Below are positions 25,075 to 35,660 of a DNA stretch of 64,000 nt, piece after piece. Made by a program: the position numbers and the translations under genes. The stretch is from Rhizophagus clarus (lineage: Eukaryota > Glomeromycota > Glomeromycetes > Glomerales > Glomeraceae). The stretch's first letter is position 1; each line of letters opens with the position of its first letter. The DNA is taken from NCBI GenBank assembly GCA_015698045.1, contig BLAL01000016.1, positions 1,065,501 through 1,129,500 on the forward strand, read 5' to 3'. The notes beneath the pieces are model-generated. The model saw only the letters and a program-made list of their open reading frames with translations. It was not told the origin of the DNA and did not search any database.

Positions 25075-26360
25075 AGTATGATATAATCTCTGATGTTGTT
25101 TAGTATAGTAAGTATAGTATTAACTATACTCAGTATAGAAAAGATGCATCTTATACTAACTATACTTCAGACTTTTTAATGGTGGATCATTTGAGATTGA
25201 TAAATTTTATCAATCATTTTTTTCTCAATTTTTTTATTTTTAAATTTTTATTTTAATACTTTATATGAGTTATTTAAACCAAAAATTTCTTTTAATTGTT
25301 TTTTTTTTGTTTTTTCTCAATAAAAGAATTTTATTTTTAAGTAGCCGGAAATTTTTTTATTTTTTTATTTTTTTTTTTTTATATTAAAAATGGCTTTCTT
25401 TTTTAAAGAAAAGGTTTAATTACTACACGATTATGTAAGAATACATTATATGAAACCATGTTCTTATTAATTAGGTGAAAGTTGGCGTGAAGAGCAGGAT
25501 TTAAGGAACGTTAGCAGTTAGTGAAATTTTACTAATATTCCTTTTGGTATCTTGGATATTGGACTTTAGAACTCAAAATCAATGGAAGATAGGAATTAAG
25601 GAATGGGATTTGAGAAATGTTAGTAAGCGTTATTAGCATTTTATTTATTTTTTTTTTATTTATAGGTACTTATCTGAACATCTGGACATAGATTTTGGCC
25701 TTAGATTTTGGAATGGAAAGTAAGTGTTGTAAATTGGAAGTTAGAAACGTAATAGGACCATTATTGACATTTCATTCATTTTTTTTAACTGTAGATACTA
25801 GGTATCTCCTATCTGAAAGTCCAAGATTAAGGATAACATTACTTGGAAATTTTTACTTTTTAGAGAACATGAACGTGACCAATATGTCTTCCAGAATTAT
25901 TTGATGATAAACTTATAAGGCTAATCGAAAATTTTTAAAATTGGTATTTATTTTATAGGTAGTAAAATTACTAAAGCTGAATTTATTATTTTATTATATT
26001 GACTATGTTTGATATTTTAAATATTGACAATTTATCACTTTTTCTCTAATATTAAATTTTTTTTTTCTTATTTAAAATGCATAAATAAATAATAAATGTG
26101 GTTAGAAAATTTTTTAAAAAAAATTTTTATTGAATGTGCAAAGTCTATCAAACAATCTAATGGCAACCCTATGGGTCATGTATACTAAATTACAAAGTAT
26201 AGCAGTATAGTCAGTACGATATTAAAAAATTTCTATACTCAGAGTATAGTTAATTTGCAACTATACTGTATAGAAAAAAAAGCTATACTGTATAGAAAAA
26301 TACTATACTGTATAGATTTTCATCAACTATACTATACAACATCAGAGGTTATATCATACT
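25075..26360. mobile_element. Nested TIR element with TATACTATA-type subterminal repeats
   Basis: The left end starts AGTATGATATAATCTCTGAT. The reverse complement of the right end starts AGTATGATATAACCTCTGAT; similarity runs for about 35 bp. Next to the ends are short CTATACTGTATAG repeats, three in tandem on the right (about 26260-26320). The interior has diverged duplicated blocks (for example TTAGGAACGTTAGCAG-like) but no recognisable gene. It interrupts the N-terminal region of the polymerase gene. The target duplication is unclear; only a TA is shared. Confidence 0.65.
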
Positions 26361-26474
26361 CAATATCTCTTGCAACTTTACGATAATATGTGCTTGTATC
26401 ATCTGAAGCAGTCTCTATCCTATTTTTTTGATCAGTCTTCTAATTATATCTTGAGATAATATCGAGAGCAGTAA
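26361..26474 (-). pseudogene. B-family DNA polymerase, small N-terminal piece
   Basis: A short coding remnant between two nested insertions. In gene direction it includes RIETASDDTSTYYRKVARE, which continues the N-terminal part found at 28575-29160 and leads into the piece starting near 25074. One in-frame stop is present. It shows that the two insertions at 25075-26360 and 26483-28566 landed independently in one gene about 120 bp apart. Confidence 0.65.
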
Positions 26475-28574
26475 ACCTTAGATAGGGCTCCGATCGGTTC
26501 AGTTCGGTTTGGTTTTTGCAAAAACCAATACCGAACCGAATTGATCGGTATCGGTATTGATGATTACCGAATTGATCGGTATCGGTATTGATGATTACCG
26601 AATTGATCGGTATCGGTATTGATGATTACCGAAACTGACCGGTATCGGTATTGATGATTATTGAAACTGATCGATAATTACCGAAAACTGAACCGATTTA
26701 CCGATATTAAAAACCATTTTTAGTAAAAAAAACATCGCGAAACTATTTTGGTATTTTTTTTACCAAATCAAATGATCTATAAAAACGTTTCGCAACGTTT
26801 TTTATTTAAAGTGTCAAAAAATAAAGTTGTGAATCGTTTTTTTTTATTAAATTAACTAATAAAAAACGTTTCGCAACGTTTTTAATTAAAATGAAAAAAA
26901 ACGTTTCGCAACGTTTTTTAACTAAAGCAACAAAAAAAACATTGCGAAACGTTTTTTTTTATTAAACTAACTGTTAAAAAACGTTTTGCAACGTTTTTTA
27001 ACTAAAGCAACAAAAAAAAACGTTGCGAAATGTTTTTTTTTATTAAAATTAGTTCATAAAAACATTTCGCAACGTTTTTATTATAGAGACAAAAAAAAAT
27101 GTAGCGAAACATTTTTTTTATTAAGTTAACTGATAAAAAACGTTTCGCAACGTTTTTTAACTAAAGCAACAAAAAAAAATGTAGCGAAACATTTTTTTTA
27201 TTAAACTAACTGTTAAAAAACGTTTCGCAACATTTTTCAATTAAAGCAACAAAAAAAACATAGTAAAACGTTTTTTTTTATTAAGTTAACTGATAAAAAA
27301 CATTTCGCAACGTTTTTTAACTAAAGCAATAAAAAAAAATGTAGCGAAACGTTTTTTTTTATTAAACTAACTGTTAAAAAACGTTTCGCAACGTTTTTTA
27401 ATTAAAGCAACAAAAAAAATGTTGTGAAACGTTTTTTTTATTAAAATTAACTCATAAAAACGTTTCGCAACGTTTTTATTAAAGTGACAAAAAAAAACGT
27501 TGCGAAATGTTTTTTTTATTAAAATTAGCTCATAAAAACGTTTCGCAATGTTTTTATTATAGAGACAAAAAAAAACGTAGCGAAACGTTTTTTTTATTAA
27601 ATTAACTGATAAAAACGTTTCGCAACGTTTTTTAACTAAAGCAACAAAAAAAAACGTAGCGAAACATTTTTTTTATTAAAATTAACTCATAAAAACGTTT
27701 CGCAACATTTTTATTAAAGTGACAAAAAAAACGTTGCGAAACGTTTTTTTATTAAAATTAGCTCATAAAAACGTTTCGCAATGTTTTTATTATAAAGACA
27801 AAAAAAACGTTGCGAAATGTTTTTTTTTATTAAATTAACTGATAAAAAACGTTTCGCAACGTTTTTTAACTAAAGCAACAAAAAAAAAATGTAGCGAAAC
27901 GTTTTTTTTATTAAAATTAACTCAAATGTTTCGCAACGTATTTTTTTTATTAAATTAATTGATAAAAAACGTTTTGCAACGTTTTTTAATTAAAGCAACA
28001 AAAAAAATGTTGCGAAACGTTTTTTTTTATTAAAATTAGCTAATAAAAACGTTGCGCAACATTTTTATTAAAGTGACAAAAAAAAACGTTGCGAAACGTT
28101 TTTTTTATTAAAATTAACTCATAAAAACGTTTCGCAACGTTTTTATTAAAGTGACAAAAAAAACATTGCGAAACGTTTTTTTTTATCCAATTAACGTTTC
28201 GCAACGTTGTTTGTTAAAATGACAAGAAAAAAGTTGCGAATAGTTATTTTTTTATTAGATTAATGAATAAAAACGATTCGCAATGTTTCTTAATTAAAGT
28301 GACAAAACACCGCTGCGAAACGGTTTGTTTTATCAAAATAACTAATAAAAAACATTTCACAACGTTTTTTTATTATATTATTTAGTTAAATCGATTTGGT
28401 AATTCGGTTCAGTAAATCGCAAAACCAGTACCGAAACTGCAGTTACCGAAACCGATCGGTAAATTTACTGAAAGGTTCGGTTCGGTAAACTGTAAAAACT
28501 GAAACCGCTCTGATACCGAAACCGATCGGTACGGTTCAGTAATTACCAAAACCGATCGGAGCCCTAACCTTAGG
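26475..28574. mobile_element. hAT-like non-autonomous element filled with inverted-repeat satellite
   Basis: The element is 26483-28566 (2,084 bp). The first 17 bases of both ends are identical in inverted orientation (TAGGGCTCCGATCGGTT). It is flanked by 8-bp copies ACCTTAGA (26475-26482) and ACCTTAGG (28567-28574), one mismatch. TIRs starting TAGGG and 8-bp duplications are hAT hallmarks (family knowledge). Subterminal zones carry direct repeats built from TTACCGAA and GATCGGTATCGGTATTGATGA. The middle is a satellite array (26760-28370). No transposase. It splits the N-terminal part of the polymerase gene. Confidence 0.8.
26760..28370. repeat. Alternating inverted-repeat satellite (ACGTTTCGCAACGT type)
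   Basis: About 20 units of roughly 70-82 bp. Each unit has one block ACGTTTCGCAACGT flanked by runs of A and T, an A/C/T spacer such as TTAACTAAAGCAAC, then the reverse complement block ACGTTGCGAAACGT, and a second spacer (TTATTAAATTAACTGAT). The array is thus an alternation of a motif and its own reverse complement, able to form about 20 hairpins in series. Copies differ by point changes (CGCAACG, TGCAACG, AGCGAAAC). Confidence 0.85.
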
Positions 28575-29160
28575 TCTTTATTTAGAACAGTAATGTGAAA
28601 ATACGGCTTTTTTTCTGCATGATAACTACGGATAGGATATGCTTTTATACATTCCATTCAAATTAGATTCATGTTCATAATGTTTCCGCTACTGTCTTTC
28701 CCAGTAGTAAGAATACCTTTTATTTTAGATCAGAATTTGGGAATACTTGTATTATTGAAAACACAAATATCAAAAAAAATACCTTGATACCAGTAATAGT
28801 AACAACTGCTTTCTGGCCATTAACGAGGCATCCATAAAGGTGAAGAATATAATGGGGGGTTTTATTAATATATTCTTTTGTTTCTTCTATATCGACTGAT
28901 ATAAATGGAATATCTTAATGATTTGCTATTTCATCTTTGAAAATTGAAGTCGAACCCTCATCGTTTCTTATAGCCAATTCATCACGAAATGGGATACCCA
29001 CCAAGTAATTCTCATTAGAATAATGAATTATTTTAGTATTTTTATCTTTTTTAGCCTCTAGATGAAAAAGAACAGGGCGTTAGAGAGGAACTCTAAAAGC
29101 GAGAATTGTTCGATTATAGTAAAAATTTTCAAATATGTTATCAAATATACTGTTTCAGTA
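28575..29160 (-). pseudogene. B-family DNA polymerase, N-terminal domain piece
   Basis: The frame on the minus strand is open across long stretches with only a few stops and a shift. Recognisable segments are [20 protein letters not shown] (about 28770-28830) and YPIRSYHAEKKPYFHITVLN (about 28590-28650). These fit the N-terminal domain that precedes the exonuclease domain in family B polymerases. The gene probably started near or above 29160. The next piece downstream is at 26361-26474. Confidence 0.65.
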
Positions 29161-29235
29161 TAATACCCTAACAAAAAAGTTTAAAATAAAAAATAAATAT
29201 TATTATAGACACCAAAGATTAACTAGAATAATATC

Positions 29236-29544
29236 AATGGATGATGAATATATTTGCCAGTATTCTTCTAATGAAGGAATTGTTTGTGAGAGGACAAATA
29301 CGTGATTAGAAGAATGTAGTATTTACTGGAAAAGATACCAGCGAGCTCTATGCAAATAAGATAGGTGTATAAGACTGACAGCATCTAAATATGAGTATTG
29401 TAATTGGCATGTAAGTAAATGCCATTTGAAAGCAAATTATCATTGAAAGAAGATGGATAAGATGTTTCAGAATGAGCAAACACCAGAAGCATTAGAACAG
29501 GCTCTTGATAAAATATTGCAACAAGTTAAGTTATCCTTAAAAAG
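29236..29544 (+). pseudogene. Decayed Cys/His-rich reading frame, divergent from the polymerase
   Basis: The + strand frame starting MDDEYICQYSS can be read for about 100 codons with three in-frame stops. It is rich in Cys, Trp and His (ICQYSS, VCERTNT, LEECSIYWKRYQRALCK, YCNWHVSKCHLKANY) and ends in a Gln/Glu/Lys helix-like segment. The Cys/His spacing suggests a metal-binding protein. I do not recognise a family. It lies just upstream of and opposite to the polymerase, so the two may have shared a promoter region in the parent element. Confidence 0.5.
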
Positions 29545-29814
29545 TTGTCCCTAGCGAAAATTTTCTGGAGACGCTTTAGGGATGCCAGAAAGTAGACTTT
29601 TTGGCAATTTTAGATTTCTGAAAAGTCTTCTAGATGAATATATCTAGTATTCCTATTGTCCTTATAAAAAATTGGATTTCTTAACTTTTTTTTTATTTTT
29701 TTTCTCATAGACATAATGCTATATATCATACATATATACATATAGTATAGGAAAGTTTCAAATTTTTTCCTAGAACTTTATTTTTACTAAGGACACTAGG
29801 GACATTAGGGACAA
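29545..29814. mobile_element. Small MITE with TTGTCCCTA ends
   Basis: A 270-bp segment bounded by TTGTCCCTA (29545-29553) and its reverse complement (29806-29814). The right end has a second inner copy of GTCCCTA. It truncates the Cys-rich frame on its left. No coding capacity; target duplication not visible. Confidence 0.5.
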
Positions 29815-30704
29815 ATATAGAAAAACAAAATAATAAAGCTTAAGAACACAAAAAATGATATCAAAACTGTCCCTAATAAGTGTTCTCAAAAAAATTTTAT
29901 TAAGAACACACCTCCGATTCTCTAACCAACTGACCATTAAATTAGATCCTCAAAAGTTACTTGAAAGTGACAGGAAAGTGCCTGAAACTGGCAAGAAACC
30001 AAAACACGTGACTGGTGCAGTAAGGCACAGAAAATTTCACTTAATTTTGGCCAGCACTATTCCATATTTTTTTCTAATATTTGAAATACAATAACTCAGC
30101 ATCTAGACATCTGATTCATGCAGTCTTAGTATTATTGAAAAGCTCTCAAGCTTTCTTTCAAATGATCACAAAATCGCATGAATCCAACCACAGGAGGCCA
30201 AGATATTCCACCCTAAAGATTAGGTCAAAAATATAGCATAATGCCAGCTAAAATCTAATTAGCAAATTTACTGCGCCACCTGATTACAACATGATTTTTA
30301 GTAATCAAGGCTGGCCAAGCATTTTGGCTACAAAAAGGCTACAGAGTAATGAAAATAATTGAATAGTTACAAGGCAGTAAAAGGAAAACAAAGGCTATAA
30401 AATCAAGCAAATATCTATAAAGTAACCAAACAACTACAGACCAGTGAAAACAGATGGATACCAATAAAGCATTAGAAACAGTATAAACGTGTAAAAATAA
30501 GTAAGTAGGTTACATTCTAAATATAAGTAGATCACAGTCTTATAAGACTGTGACTTACTCTACGGTAAACAATTCGTAAATAAAAGGCAAGCGGATATAC
30601 AACTGAAAGTGTAGCCTTCTGTGTAATCTATTATATAAAAATTGGCAGAAGGCTACACTTTTCTAGATATATACTTGGATATGTGCTTCCTGACACGTTT
30701 TTTT
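29815..30704. other. Non-coding interior of the large element
   Basis: No gene recognised. Notable items are a perfect 22-bp palindrome with core CACAGTCTTATAAGACTGTG (30533-30552) and a perfect 16-bp inverted repeat, AAAGTGTAGCCTTCTG (30606-30621) with its reverse complement at 30646-30661. Both lie just inside the right terminal repeat. Confidence 0.6.
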
Positions 30705-31124
30705 GACCCAAAATGTCACATCCAAGGTAAGCCAAAAAATTTCGATAGTTAAACTACCCACAAAATATAGTACAGAATAGCAACAAGTTCGGTAACTAAA
30801 CAAACAACCAAAAAGATATGGAATCATAAGGAACTCAATAACAAAATTAACTTCCAAATAGACGCAGAAGAGGGGTAATAATAATAGTTAAATTAACGAC
30901 CAAAAAGACATGAAACCCAGAAAACAAGTAAGTAGAGAACTTTATAATGTAAGTAGATAACTTTATAACATAAGTAGATAACCTTATAACATAAGTAGGT
31001 CACCTTCTTATAAGAAGGTAACCTACTCAGTAAAATAATCCTGTCATTAAAATATTTATTAGCAAAACATTTATCAGTAAAATGATTGTCAGTGAAGTGA
31101 TTATCAGTAAGTTAAATGTGACCC
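30705..31124. repeat. Right terminal inverted repeat of the large element
   Basis: The inverted counterpart of 19304-19627 and of 10757 onward. It contains tandem AAGTAGATAACYTTATAAC units (about 30925-30995), a near-perfect palindrome centred on CTTATAAG (30995-31026) and the ACTGA-type repeats at the tip. It is about half as long as the left arm once the LINE is removed, because the left arm has extra sequence between the tip repeats and the palindrome. Confidence 0.75.
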
Positions 31125-31580
31125 ATTATTTAGTATAATATAATAAATTATTTACTATAATAATACTATAAAATTGCAAATCAAATAAATAATTAGACAG
31201 ATTATTAAGAAATTTCAAGCTATCATATATAATATTTCAGAAGATATAACAGATATCTCCTTATTTCTAAATGGACGTTTACACCAATTTTTGTTTGATA
31301 GTAGCATAAAATCATTTAAAATAGTTAAAGAAATTGATAGGTAAGTCTAAAAAGATGATAGATTATTTTGACATATGAGATTATGTTTCCATTCATATTA
31401 ACAACTCTTAGCTTTAGAATGACAAACAAATCTCTTGGTGCTGTTATTCCACCTCCAACTTCAAGAATCTTTGTAAATCTGCTCAAATTAATCACGCAGA
31501 CAAATTCTTAAGAATATCGTTTAGGTCTAACTTTTTTTTTTAAGATTTAATACTAATAATTACAATAAGAGTAGTGACAT

Positions 31581-31726
31581 ATATTAGCTAATATTTTAGA
31601 AGGTAGGGTAAGTGAAAATCTTAGATTACACAATTTTTAAAAAATATGATTGGTTACACATAACTAAGATATCTTACCTGGGAGTAGAAGGGTAAGCGCC
31701 TATAGTAAAAAAATATTAGCTAATAT
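31581..31726. mobile_element. Short inverted-repeat element with palindromic ends
   Basis: Both ends carry the self-complementary 14-mer ATATTAGCTAATAT (31581-31594 and 31713-31726). Inner sequence TAGGGTAAG near the left faces CTTACC and GGGTAAGCG blocks near the right. Length 146 bp, non-coding. Confidence 0.4.
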
Positions 31727-32048
31727 ATATTACTGCACTAATGATCAAAATAAAATTCTTAAATCTGGATATTCTACTAAGAAGATCAATTGTTCAAAAA
31801 CTGACCAGTCTAACAAGCCAGATGTAAAATATTTAATAACTGGGCTAAAGGTGCTGTTGAACATTATATTTAGTTTAATTGGTAGGATAGATTAATGATC
31901 TTTACTAATTTCTTGTCATGCTTTGCATTTGCTTCATATAATATTTTTGTTTTATTAGATCATAGAATTTTTCTTTTATTTTATTGTTTTTTTTTATACC
32001 TTGGATAATTTTATAACTAAACTTTCTATTATACTAAAGAGAAAAGGC

Positions 32049-32473
32049 TAGAGCAATGATGGGTTTTGTTCTTGTCCAATTGGTTTTTTTAATTGGATAG
32101 TATTGGACAGTCTAAAACCCATTTTGAATACAGTTTTGGACACAGTTTTGGATAATTTAAAACTATTATTAAACTAAAAATAAAAAAAAAGAAAGTAAAT
32201 ATCTAATGAATTAATTGGACAAGAAATTAATGTAAAATTACAAAATAATGACAAAAAAAATACCTTAATTTTAATTAATTATAATATTATTTTAATTATT
32301 GGCCAAAATTAGGTCAAAATCAAACATGATTCTGGCCTGAATTAAATATTTAGTCATATGATCTGTTCAAAACCTGTCCAATAGAAAAAAGGTTTTAGTT
32401 TTGAACACATTTTAAACAAGTTTTGGACAAATGTCCAAAATGTCTAATTGTTCAATTATCCAACACTGGGCTA
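32049..32473. mobile_element. MITE-like element, TAGAGCAATGATGG / TAGCCCAGTGTTGG ends
   Basis: The left end TAGAGCAATGATGGG and the reverse complement of the right end TAGCCCAGTGTTGGA agree at 10 of the first 14 bases. Both flanks carry AAGGCT (32044-32049 and 32473-32478), a possible 6-bp duplication. The inner zone has repeated TTGGACA blocks in both orientations (GTTTTGGACA, TTGTCCAA). Non-coding. Confidence 0.5.
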
Positions 32474-35400
32474 AGGCTATAATAATTATGAGACATATCT
32501 ATGACTCTAATATGAGAAATAGGTGGGCTTTGTTTATTAGTAATTTTGTACTCTTATCAATTTTTTTCTAATAAAATAAGCACATATTTTAACTATAAAA
32601 AAAAAAAATTAAACAGATTATTTCATTAATCCTTTTTTTTAATTTTTTTTTATTTTTTGTAAAAATAACTTTTATCTTAAATTCTTTTTTTCTTTTTTTT
32701 TATAAGAATAAATACTTTAGTACATTATTAAATAAGTTTATAAAATGATTTTTTTTTAAAATTTGATAAAAAAATATATATTAACATTTTTTTTCTCTTT
32801 TTATATAAATGGATATTTTAACATATTTCTAAATAAATATACAAAATGTTTTTTTTTTTTAATTAAATAGAAAAAACATTATTAATAATTTTTTTAATTT
32901 TTTTTTATATAGAAAAACCTATAAAAATAAAATTAATAGATAAATTAAGTTTATAAAGAAAAAATTATATTAGTTTTTTATTAAGAATATTTTTAATATC
33001 TTTTTTTTCTTTTTTATAAGAGAATTTTTAAAATCTTTAAAAATGGAACTACGTAATAAATTAAAAATTAATGATAAAGAAAAATTTTCCTAAAAATATT
33101 TTTTAGTTTTTTTTTTTTTTTTTTATAGAAATAGCTTTCTAAAAATCTTTAGATTATTAGATTAATCTTATAAAATAATTATAATATTATTTTATTTATT
33201 TTATAAAATTTTAAAGTCTTTATTATATTAAAAAAAATTGCTATAAATAAAATTTATTATATAAAACTTTATTTAATATATGTAGTTTTATATATTTTAC
33301 TTTATATTTATTATAATTACGTTATACTAATAAATTCACTATAACAAGATTTTTTTTTATATATTAAAATTTATCACATATTAATAGTTTATTATATAAT
33401 ATTTTTTATTATATTGAAGTTTACTATAAACTGAACTAATTGTATAAATATTTAAAAATACTTAAATTATATTTGTAATTATAAAGTCATTTAAATTTAT
33501 TTTTTTGTATTAGAGAAATAATTAATAAAAATTTAAAAATAATCTTGAAATTTCAAAATATTCAAATTCTCTCAAGTTATACTCTTTATATAAGAATTTA
33601 TAAAATAATAAATAATTATACTTAATAATCAAAATTATATACTATTTAAAATTTATTATTGTTAATTAGCCTCTTTTTCTTAATTATAAATCTTATATAT
33701 TGATATTAAATAAATAATTTATTTGGTTTGATCTTAATAAATCAATTTATATTTTTCTATAAGTTTTTTCTTATTTTTTTATAAAAAATTTTTTGTTATT
33801 TTATTATTTGTATTGCAAAATAGTAAATTATTAAATTTACTATTATTATCAATTTGTAAAAAAACTTTTTTATCCTTTTATTACACTTTAATGTTTTGAT
33901 AAATAAATTACTAATAAAATATATATTTAATTTTATAATAAATAAAATAAAGATACATAGAGGTGGCTAATTATTTATAACTTTATCATAGTCAAATAAA
34001 TGACTGTATAATAGTATAATTGATACAGACTATTCATTTCAGAAGCAATTATTTATTTAAGCAAAGTTGTTGAGTTATTAAAAAATCAAAAATATTATAT
34101 TAGCTGATTTAAAAAATTGATTCAATTAATATTTAAACTTAGTTGATAGGTTCATTATATAACTAATGAATATACAATTATTATTAGTATATAAAAATTA
34201 TAGAAACTTTTTTGATTAACTGATATATGTAATTGAAATTTCAGAGTAGAAAATTTAGTATTTGATAAGTAGTATTATTAATTAGTATAATTTTGTGATA
34301 ATTCACAAATTTATGGATTACAAAAAAGGTTTGAATGATTAGGATTTTAAATCAATTTAACAATATTATTGATAAGATATTACTAAGTTATGTAATGCTT
34401 TTGATATTAAAGATAGCAAATTATGCTAATTAAAAAGAAATATTATATTAGTTTTTCTATATAAAGAATTTTAGAATTTAGCTTAATGAATTATCTCTTC
34501 ATTTGTAGGTTCTCACAAATATATTTACCTGCAAAAATTTTGAATTGTCAGTTATTATCTAAATATTTAATATGTATTATTTTATAATAAATTATATATT
34601 TTTAAATAGCTTAAATTTTGAATTTTATGCTTATAACATTTTTTACTTTATCTAAATAAATACAAATAAAAGTTACTTATAAGTTAAAGTTATTATTATT
34701 TATAATTTTCAAAATTTAAATTTATAAAATTTTTTTTTTTAACTTATAAATTTCTTTTGGTGAATAATTTAAATGAATATTAAAAATATCCTAATAAATT
34801 ATCCAGCTAAGAATGATGTAAAAAAGAGGTGTTTAAATAAAAACAAAATATGAGCAAAAAATTAAATATTTGATATTAAAAAAAAATTAAAATCTTAATA
34901 AAAAGTAAATACAAAAATTAAAAAAAAAGTTTTTTAAGAAAATATAATTAAATAGAATTAAAAGTAAAAAAAATATTTATGAACTTAATCATGTTATTAT
35001 TTAATAGAATTTTATATATTACAGAAATTGCTGTAGATTAACAGGTTTTATAGGCAAATTTGATTGCAATTTTGTAATAAATTACACAAATCAAATTTTC
35101 TTACATATTTATAAATAAATATTTTTGTTAACTTTTATGTAAGGATTTAAGTAAAAATTTATAAAAACTGATTTAAAAACTTTGTAAGCAAATTTGCCTA
35201 TTGTTTATTATACAAAAATTTAAATATCTTAAATTTTGCAACCAAAATTAAAAGTATTACAGATGAAGTCTTATAGTATAATATTTTATCAATTTTTACT
35301 ATATTTAATATATTTGTTACATAGTAATTTAAGTCCAAAAAATTTGCAGGCAAATTTGCCTGCATTACAAACAAGAAGATAGAAAATAGTGAAGGTAAAT

Positions 35401-35660
35401 TTGGCAAAAAGAAGACAAGAAGTTTATAATTCCATTACAAACATGTTAATTTGCTTTGCAAATATCTTTTAAAAGTATTAAAGATTTTCTTATATAAAAA
35501 AAACTCAGAGAGATAAGAAAATTTATATATTATTCAAAAGAATAGGCCTATATAAATCAAAACTTATAGTACAAATTTCATTTTAAAATTTATTAATAAC
35601 CAAATTTATAAGATTATAGAGGAATATGATGACTTATCAGCAAATGTTTCACATTACTTT

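Larger units (their letters stand above)
10748..31133. mobile_element. 20.4-kb composite TIR element with 9-bp target duplication
   Basis: The element proper is 10757-31124, flanked by exact 9-bp copies ATTATTTAG at 10748-10756 and 31125-31133. The left end (AGGTCTGATT...) and the reverse complement of the right end (GGGTCACATT...) agree at roughly 70% over 70 bp, including the identical block ACTTCACTGACAATCA. Further in, 19304-19627 is an inverted copy of 30705-31028 at close to 90%. The left arm is split by a LINE (11136-19195). Inside are a broken B-family DNA polymerase (-), a decayed Cys-rich frame (+) and nested TIR elements. A 9-bp duplication is typical of Mutator-like elements, while Maverick/Polinton elements make 6 bp. 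I see no transposase or integrase, so the class is unresolved. Confidence 0.72.
31134..35660. other. AT-rich region with two small TIR elements, no gene
   Basis: Mostly A/T with stops in every frame. Two inverted-repeat elements lie at 31581-31726 and 32049-32473. Between 31200 and 31520 the composition is slightly more gene-like but every frame is broken; a decayed gene fragment is possible but cannot be identified. Confidence 0.5.

Noticed and set aside
25695-25904. 69-codon frame in the nested element at 25075-26360
   Set aside because: Composition is that of the internal duplicated blocks; no start context or homology pattern.
29855-30094. 79-codon frame inside the large element
   Set aside because: No family pattern and repeat-like surroundings (AAGAACAC repeats); not supported as a gene.
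10748-31133. Calling the element a Maverick/Polinton outright
   Set aside because: Only the polymerase supports it; the duplication length is 9 bp, and no integrase, packaging ATPase, protease or capsid gene is seen.
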